A stretch of DNA of 64,000 bases. Source: Nocardioides daphniae. GTDB lineage: Bacteria > Actinomycetota > Actinomycetes > Propionibacteriales > Nocardioidaceae. This document shows positions 58,733 to 64,000 of the stretch, in pieces; the first letter of the stretch is position 1; every line of letters begins with the position of its first letter. The translations under genes and the position numbers were made by a program. Where the stretch lies: assembly GCF_004777465.1 (NCBI RefSeq), contig NZ_CP038462.1:2046001-2110000 (forward strand), read 5' to 3'. Under the pieces are notes generated by a model that saw nothing but the letters and a program-made list of their open reading frames with translations, ran no database searches and was not told where the DNA came from.

Positions 58733-59602
58733 CTACAGCTCGTTGAGCCAGGGCGCGACGACCAGCGCGGTCGGGGCCACCAGGAGGGCCCACGACGTCG
58801 CCAGGAGCAGGAAGACCTGCAGCGGTCGCGGTCGCAGCTCGCCGAGGACCCGGACCCGCTCGACCAGGTCGACGGTGCCGGCCCCCATCGCCCCCTCAGG
58901 GGCCCGGCCACCAGCCATGGTCAGCAGCGCGTGGCCGAGGTCCTTCGCGCTCCCCACCTTGAGGGCGGCGCGGTCGGCGAGGATCTCCACGAGCAGCTGG
59001 ACCTCGCGCAGCGCGGCGCAGGAGGAGACCCACGTCGGGAAGGCGCGGTGCAGCACCGTGAAGGCCTCCAGCACCAGGTCGTGGCGCGCCTTGAGGTGGG
59101 CGCTCTCGTGCGCGAAGACGGCGTTGAGCTGGCGTTCGTCCAGGCGTTGGAGCGTCGCACCGGAGACCACCACGCGCGGGTTGCCCACCCCGGGCACGCA
59201 GTAGGCGACCGGCACGTCGTGGTCGAGCACGCGTACGCGGCCGTGGGCACCGAGACGCTCGGCGACCAGGTCGAGCTGCTCGCGGTGGCGCCTGCGGGTC
59301 GCGCGCAGGGAGGTGCCGACCCGGTGGCCCGAGAGCAGCAGGCGTACGACCACCGACACAGTCAGCAGCCCGGCCAGCACCGCGGCCGCGAGCTCGAGCG
59401 GTCCGTGGTCCTTGTTCCAGGTCGAGTCGGTGATCAGCGAGAGGCCGGCACCGACGGCCGAGAGCACGGCAGCCAGGGCCACGGCCTGCCACAGCACCAT
59501 GGCCGTGAAGGGCGTGTGGTGCAGGCGCCGCCAGCGGGCCAGGAGCGCGGGCACGGGGCCCGCCAGCAGGACCGCGGTGGCCCCGAGGACGAAGGGTGTC
59601 AT
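58733..59602 (-). CDS. M56-family (BlaR1-like) membrane peptidase
   Basis: A 289-residue protein with membrane helices at the N-terminus (about 2-22, 35-57, 68-90) and near the C-terminus, and a cytoplasmic zinc-peptidase motif FAHESAHLKARHD. In BlaR1/MecR1 such a domain relays a signal by triggering cleavage of BlaI. This protein lacks the extracellular penicillin-binding sensor, so it should sense something else or respond to membrane state. It lies 10 bp downstream of the BlaI-like gene and is its probable partner. Confidence 0.88.
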   Translation of the reverse strand: MTPFVLGATAVLLAGPVPALLARWRRLHHTPFTAMVLWQAVALAAVLSAVGAGLSLITDSTWNKDHGPLELAAAVLAGLLTVSVVVRLLLSGHRVGTSLRATRRRHREQLDLVAERLGAHGRVRVLDHDVPVAYCVPGVGNPRVVVSGATLQRLDERQLNAVFAHESAHLKARHDLVLEAFTVLHRAFPTWVSSCAALREVQLLVEILADRAALKVGSAKDLGHALLTMAGGRAPEGAMGAGTVDLVERVRVLGELRPRPLQVFLLLATSWALLVAPTALVVAPWLNEL

Positions 59603-59612
59603 CGGCGCCGGG

Positions 59613-60038
59613 TCAGCTGGCGTCCAGCGCCGCGAGCGCACGACGCAGTGCTGCCAGGTCCTCGGCGGAGGCCTCCTCGACGAAGGCGACGAGGGCGGGC
59701 TCCCGCTCACCGGAGCCGAGGTCCGAGAGGGTGCCCCGCATCAGGTCGGCCGTCATCTCCGCGCGCGTGGTGCGGGCGAGGTAGCGGTAGGCACGCCCCT
59801 CCTTGTGCTGGATCGTCATCCCCTTGCGGGCGAGGCGATCCATCACCGTCATCACGGTCGTGTAGGCGACGTCCCGCGTCTGCGACAGGGCGGCGTGCAC
59901 CTCGCGGACAGTGACCTCCTGGCCCTCGTCGAGGTCCCAGAGCACGTCCATCACGGCACGCTCCAGGTCGCCCAGCTGCGCCTTGCCGGCGGTGCGGGTG
60001 GTGGTCGTGGAGCGTGCGGCGGAGAGCTTCTTCTTCAC
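59613..60038 (-). CDS. blaI: BlaI/MecI-family repressor
   Basis: A 141-residue winged-helix repressor: LGDLERAVMDVLWDLDEGQ, VREVHAALSQTRDVAYTTVM (recognition helix), TVMDRLARKGM, then the dimer domain. A cleavage-prone linker is present as in BlaI. I chose GTG 60038 (VKKKLSAARS) because the GGGGGG site is then well spaced; GTG 60044 is possible. It should bind the two dyads just upstream and so regulate itself and probably cydABD. Confidence 0.88.
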   Translation of the reverse strand: MKKKLSAARSTTTTRTAGKAQLGDLERAVMDVLWDLDEGQEVTVREVHAALSQTRDVAYTTVMTVMDRLARKGMTIQHKEGRAYRYLARTTRAEMTADLMRGTLSDLGSGEREPALVAFVEEASAEDLAALRRALAALDAS

Positions 60039-60072
60039 TGTCACCCCCCAAGTGTACCTACGAGTCAACACG

Positions 60073-60089
60073 TACTACTCTCCGTAGTA
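60073..60089. promoter_or_regulatory. BlaI-type operator 1
   Basis: A perfect dyad TACTAC-TCTCC-GTAGTA, the actinobacterial BlaI operator type (TACTACA/TGTAGTA). It lies in the 132-bp gap between blaI and cydA, 35 bp upstream of the blaI start. Confidence 0.75.
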
Positions 60090-60094
60090 ATTCG

Positions 60095-60111
60095 TACTAC
60101 CGTGTGTAGTA
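60095..60111. promoter_or_regulatory. BlaI-type operator 2
   Basis: A perfect dyad TACTAC-CGTGT-GTAGTA, centred 22 bp (two helical turns) from operator 1 and about 60 bp before the cydA start. The same-face spacing suggests cooperative binding of two dimers. Confidence 0.75.
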
Positions 60112-60170
60112 GTTCGGGCGGACCGACGAGTGCCGAACCGCCCCTGAGTCCCACACCTGTTGGAGGAACC

Positions 60171-61613
60171 GTGGAAGTCCTGGACATCGCGAGATGGCAG
60201 TTCGGCATCATCACCGTCTACCACTTCCTGTTCGTGCCGCTCACCATCGGACTGACCATGCTGATCGCGGTCATGGAGACGATCTGGGTGCGCACGCGCA
60301 AGGAGGAGTACCTGCGCCTGGTGAAGTTCTTCGGGAAGCTCTTCCTGATCAACTTCGCACTCGGCCTCGTCACCGGCATCGTGCAGGAGTTCCAGTTCGG
60401 CATGAACTGGTCGGACTACTCGCGCTTCGTGGGTGACGTCTTCGGGGCTCCCCTGGCCGTGGAGGGCCTCCTCGCCTTCTTCCTCGAGTCGACCTTCCTC
60501 GGACTGTGGATCTTCGGCTGGGACAAGCTGCCGCGTGCCCTGCACGCCGCCTGCATGTGGCTCGTCCACCTCGGCACGCTGGCCTCGGCCTGGTTCATCC
60601 TGGCCGCCAACAGCTGGATGCAGCACCGGTCGGGCACACGTACAACCCGGAGACCGGGCGCGCGGAGCTCGTCGACTTCGCCGCGGTGATGTTCAACAAG
60701 GTCCAGCTGGTCACCTTCCCGCACGTGGTGCTCGCCGCCTACATGACCGCTGGCGCGTTCATGGTCGGCGTCGCGGCCTACCTGTACGTCTCGAAGCGGC
60801 ACCAGCACGACCGCGCGCTCTACCACAAGGCGATCCGCATCGCGCCGTCGCGGCACTGGTCGGCGGCCTGGGGGTCGCGGTCTCGGGCGACATCCAGGGC
60901 AAGATCATGACCGAGGTCCAGCCGATGAAGATGGCGGCCGCGGAGGGTCTCTACGAGACCACGACCACCGCGCCCTTCTCGGTGCTGACCATCGGCCGCC
61001 TCGACGGCTCGGAGGCACTCGGCATCATCGAGATCCACGGACTGACCTCGTTCCTCGCCACCGGGTCGTTCAACGGCACCGTCGAGGGCATCAACCCGCT
61101 GCGTGAGCGCTACATCGAGACCTACGGCCAGGACCCGGCGCGGCGTACTACAGCGCCACCGACTACGTGCCGGTCATCCCGATCACCTACTGGTCGTTCC
61201 GCTTCATGATGGGTCTGGGCATCTGGGTCGCCCTCGGCGCTGCGGTCCTGCTGTGGGCCACCCGCAAGGGCCGGGTGCCGCACGGTCGGCGCTGGCCGGC
61301 CGTCCTCGGCCTGTCGCTGCCGATCACCGCGGTCGCCGCGAACTCGTTCGGCTGGATCTTCACCGAGATGGGTCGTCAGCCCTGGGCCGTCTACGGCCTG
61401 ATGACCACCGAGAACGCGGTCTCGCCCGGCGTCAGCGTCTTCGAGGCGGCCACCTCGCTGATCGTCCTCACGCTGCTCTACGCCGTGCTCGCGGTCGTCG
61501 AGGTCGCCCTGCTCGTCAAGTACGTGAAGCTCGGCGCCGAACCGTTCACCGAGCCCCCGGAGGTCCCTCTGGGCGGCCACGACGACGACCGCCCCATGGC
61601 GTTCGCCTACTGA
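60171..61613 (+). pseudogene. cydA: Cytochrome bd oxidase subunit I, three frameshifts
   Basis: Subunit I of about 480 residues. Conserved parts: RWQFGIITVYHFLFVPLTIGL (first helix; heme b595 ligand His), GRAELVDFAAVMFN, FPHVVLAAYMTAGAFMVG (His ligand), QGKIMTEVQPMKMAAAEGLYET (Q-loop, quinol site) and GWIFTEMGRQPW. It oxidises quinol and reduces O2 with high affinity. The start GTG 60171 follows TGGAGGAACC. Frame breaks at about 60640, 60865 and 61140 lie between strongly conserved blocks, so errors are more likely than decay. Confidence 0.93.
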
Positions 61614-61626
61614 GAGGAGAGGGACC

Positions 61627-62664
61627 ATGGAACTCACCACCGTCTGGTTCGCGCTCATCGCGATCCTCTGGATCGGCTACTTCACCCTCGAGGGTTTCGA
61701 CTTCGGCGTCGGCATGCTGCTGCCCAGGCTCGCGACCAACGAGAAGGAACGACGCGTCATGTACAACACCGTCGGCCCGGTCTGGGACGGCAACGAGGTG
61801 TGGGTGCTCGTCGCGGGCGGCGCGACCTTCGCCGCCTTCCCCGAGTGGTACGCCACGCTCTTCAGCGGCTTCTACCTGCCGCTGCTGCTCATCCTGGTCG
61901 CGCTCATCGTGCGCAACCTCGCCTTCGAGTACCGGCACAAGCGTGACGACGACACCTGGCGCAAGCGCTGGGACATGGCGCTGATCGTGGGCTCGTGGCT
62001 CCCCGCCGTGCTGTGGGGCGTGGCCTTCGCCAACATCGTGGCCGGCGTGCCGATCGACGCCGACAAGGAGTTCACCGGCACGCTCTTCACCCTGCTCAAC
62101 CCGCTGGGCCTGCTCGGCGGACTCGTCACCGCGAGCCTCTTCGCCACCCACGGTGCCATCTTCGTGGCGCTGAAGACCGATGGCGAGATCCGCTACCGGG
62201 CCCGCGAGATGGCGACGAAGCTCGGTGTGGTGGCCGCCGTCCTGGCGGTCGTCTTCATGGGCTGGATCCAGGTGAAGACCGGCGACACCGCGTCGGCCGT
62301 CGCCTTCGTCCTGGCCGCCCTGGCCCTGGTCGGCGCACTCGTCGCCAACCTCCAGGGCCGCGAGGGCTGGGCCTTCATCGGCACCTTCGCGACCATCGCC
62401 CTGGCGGTCTCGGGGCTCTTCCTGGGCCTCTTCCCCGACGTGATGCCGTCGACGACCGACGCGGCCTTCTCGTTGACCACCACCAACGCCGCGGCCACCG
62501 CGTACACGCTCAAGGTGATGACGTGGGTGGCGGTGATCTTCACGCCGATCGTGCTGATCTACCAGGGCTGGACCTACTGGGTCTTCCGCAAGCGCATCAC
62601 CGTGGCGCACATCCCGGACCACGTCGAGCACACCCTCCCCACCCACGAGATCGCGGAGAAGTGA
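61627..62664 (+). CDS. cydB: Cytochrome bd oxidase subunit II
   Basis: A 345-residue CydB with nine hydrophobic helices and the marks GYFTLEGFDFGVGMLLP, GPVWDGNEVWVLVAGGATFAAFP (first half) and GLVTASLFATHGAIFVALKT. It pairs with CydA. An AGGAGAGGG-like site precedes the ATG, 13 bp after cydA. The frame is intact, in contrast to cydA. Confidence 0.95.
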   Translation: MELTTVWFALIAILWIGYFTLEGFDFGVGMLLPRLATNEKERRVMYNTVGPVWDGNEVWVLVAGGATFAAFPEWYATLFSGFYLPLLLILVALIVRNLAFEYRHKRDDDTWRKRWDMALIVGSWLPAVLWGVAFANIVAGVPIDADKEFTGTLFTLLNPLGLLGGLVTASLFATHGAIFVALKTDGEIRYRAREMATKLGVVAAVLAVVFMGWIQVKTGDTASAVAFVLAALALVGALVANLQGREGWAFIGTFATIALAVSGLFLGLFPDVMPSTTDAAFSLTTTNAAATAYTLKVMTWVAVIFTPIVLIYQGWTYWVFRKRITVAHIPDHVEHTLPTHEIAEK

Positions 62665-62670
62665 CCTGAG

Positions 62671-64000
62671 ATGAAGCCCTTCGACCCTGCGCTCGTCCCG
62701 CACCTCCTGCCCGCACGCCGACCCCTGGTGGTCGGGCTGGTGGCCGGGACGGCGCAGGGTCTGCTGGCCGTCGCCCAGGCGTGGGCGGTCGGTGTGCTGA
62801 TCGTCCGGCTGGTCACCGACCCCACCGGCGACGACTGGCACTCCCCCGCCCTCTGGCTCGCCGGCGTCGTCGTGGCGCGGGCCCTGGCGACGTACGTCGT
62901 CGACGTGAGCGGGGCGCGAGCCTCGGCCATCGTCTCGACCACCCTGCGGCGCCGGCTCCTGACGGCCGCCTCGCAGCTGGAGGCCGTCGACCTCTCGCGC
63001 CGTCGCACCGGCGAGATGACCGCGCTGGCCACCCGCGGCATGGCCGCGGTCGAGCCCTACCTGACCCGCTACCTGCCCTCCCTCGTGCTGGCCGCCGTGC
63101 TGCCCGCGGCGACGGTCGCGACCATCTTCTGGCTCGACTGGTTCTCGGGCCTGATCGTGGTGCTGACGCTCCCGCTGGTGCCCGTCTTCGCGATCCTCAT
63201 CGGCCTCAACACCCGCGACCGCGCCGACCGGCAGTGGCGCGAGATGGCGACGCTGTCGGGGCACTTCCTCGACGTCGTACGCGGCCTGCCCACCCTCGTC
63301 GCCCACCGTCGGGCCGGGGCCCAGTCGCGCAGCATCCGAGCGGTCACCGACCGCTACCGTCGAGCGACGCTGGAGACCCTCAAGATCGCCTTCGTCTCGT
63401 CGGCTGCGCTGGAGTTCATCGCGACGATCTCGGTCGCCCTGGTCGCCGTCGTGGTCGGCCTGCGGCTGGCCGCCGACGGGCTCGACTTCGAGACCGCTTT
63501 GATCGTGCTCCTGCTGGCGCCGGAGGCCTACTGGCCGTGGCGCCGGGTGGGCGCGGAGTTCCACGCCGCCGCCGAGGGCACCGCCACCTTCGAGGCGGCC
63601 TCCGCGCTGCTCGACGGCGCGGAGCCGACGCTCCGCCCCGGGACCACCCCCGCTCCCCTGCCCCTGGGTCGCGGCCTGGAGGTGCACGGAGTCGGATTCA
63701 CCTACCCCGGGCGCCAGGACCCTGCCCTCGCGCCGCTCACCGCCGACCTCGGCCAGCGCGGGCTCGTCGCCGTGACCGGCCCCTCGGGTGCCGGCAAGTC
63801 GACCCTGCTCGCCCTGCTGCTCGGCGAGCTCACCCCGACCGCTGGCGCGGTCACCGTCGACGGAGACCCGCTCACCACCGACCAGCTCGCCGCCTGGCAC
63901 GCGAGCGTGGCCACCGCTCCCCAGCGGCCCTGGCTGACCGCCGGGTCGATCGCCGACAACCTGCGACTGGGGCGACCCGCCGCGAGCCGCGGAGCTGTGG
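62671..64000 (+). CDS. cydD: Thiol/heme ABC exporter CydD, partial
   Basis: The first ~443 residues of an ABC exporter with a fused membrane domain (six helices) and nucleotide-binding domain; it runs off the right edge. A P-loop GPSGAGKST lies at residues 370-378, and ATPase sequence continues to the window edge. CydDC exports cysteine/glutathione-type thiols or heme and is needed to assemble cytochrome bd, which fits its place 6 bp after cydB. The start ATG 62671 follows a GTGACCTGAG region. The frame is open throughout. Confidence 0.9.
   Translation, partial: MKPFDPALVPHLLPARRPLVVGLVAGTAQGLLAVAQAWAVGVLIVRLVTDPTGDDWHSPALWLAGVVVARALATYVVDVSGARASAIVSTTLRRRLLTAASQLEAVDLSRRRTGEMTALATRGMAAVEPYLTRYLPSLVLAAVLPAATVATIFWLDWFSGLIVVLTLPLVPVFAILIGLNTRDRADRQWREMATLSGHFLDVVRGLPTLVAHRRAGAQSRSIRAVTDRYRRATLETLKIAFVSSAALEFIATISVALVAVVVGLRLAADGLDFETALIVLLLAPEAYWPWRRVGAEFHAAAEGTATFEAASALLDGAEPTLRPGTTPAPLPLGRGLEVHGVGFTYPGRQDPALAPLTADLGQRGLVAVTGPSGAGKSTLLALLLGELTPTAGAVTVDGDPLTTDQLAAWHASVATAPQRPWLTAGSIADNLRLGRPAASRGAV

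Noticed and set aside
61546..63900. 784-residue minus-strand frame opposite cydB and cydD
   Set aside because: It is the antisense shadow of two genes with clear family motifs.
1..64000. CRISPR arrays and rRNA genes
   Set aside because: I saw no regularly spaced short direct repeats with unique spacers and no rRNA-like conserved blocks in the window.

Overview
The window is high-GC DNA from an actinomycete, most likely a Nocardioides-like member of the Nocardioidaceae. This rests on an SsgA/SsgB-family protein, the order ftsK - RodZ-like - rimO - pgsA - cinA - clgR with recA-recX and DUF3046 nearby, a cydABD cluster, Lhr helicase and an assimilatory sulfite reductase/APS reductase cluster. 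The genus is inferred from gene content and was not tested.

Positions 1-19788 are a genomic island next to the 3' end of a tRNA-Val(CAC) gene. The left part (1-8800) is the backbone of an actinobacterial integrative and conjugative element: tyrosine recombinase, small HTH regulator, edge of a zinc-ribbon protein, ArdC-like antirestriction protein, TraG/TraM-type coupling ATPase, GIY-YIG protein, SSB, DUF4913 protein and unknown proteins. The middle (9157-18044) is cargo of different texture: a membrane alpha/beta-hydrolase, an IS481-family element, a very large secreted Ig/FN3/beta-helix/cutinase protein containing a 750-bp internal duplication, and an IS3-family element. The right end carries a DUF4192 gene, a small ORF and an excisionase-like gene abutting the tRNA, with no integrase there.

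The rest is chromosome. 19.9-31 kb: PGPGW membrane protein, SsgA-like protein, PabC-like aminotransferase, a duplicated tRNA Gly-Cys-Val array, DoxX, cobT-cobS/cobU, K+ channel, YihY, AidB-like acyl-CoA dehydrogenase, and a DUF559 endonuclease gene flanked by two related palindromes. 30.7-36 kb: glyA, then a sulfur assimilation operon preceded by a conserved-type leader peptide (sir - small CxxC protein - cysH - sirohydrochlorin chelatase). 36-42 kb: PPK2-HipA-DUF3037 overlapping operon, recA-recX with an SOS box, and a DinB-DUF3046-MFS overlapping run. 42-55 kb: lhr-nei, clgR, cinA, pgsA, rimO, RodZ-like and ftsK. 55-64 kb: secreted M4 protease, a BlaI/M56 regulator pair, and cydA-cydB-cydD, with two BlaI-type operator dyads between blaI and cydA.

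Many genes, including conserved housekeeping ones (cobT, sir, cydA, ppk2), are interrupted by single-base indels, often in homopolymers, while the protein on both sides stays well conserved. I count more than 30 such breaks. They look mainly like sequencing or assembly errors, so genes labelled pseudogene here are probably intact in the organism unless stated otherwise.
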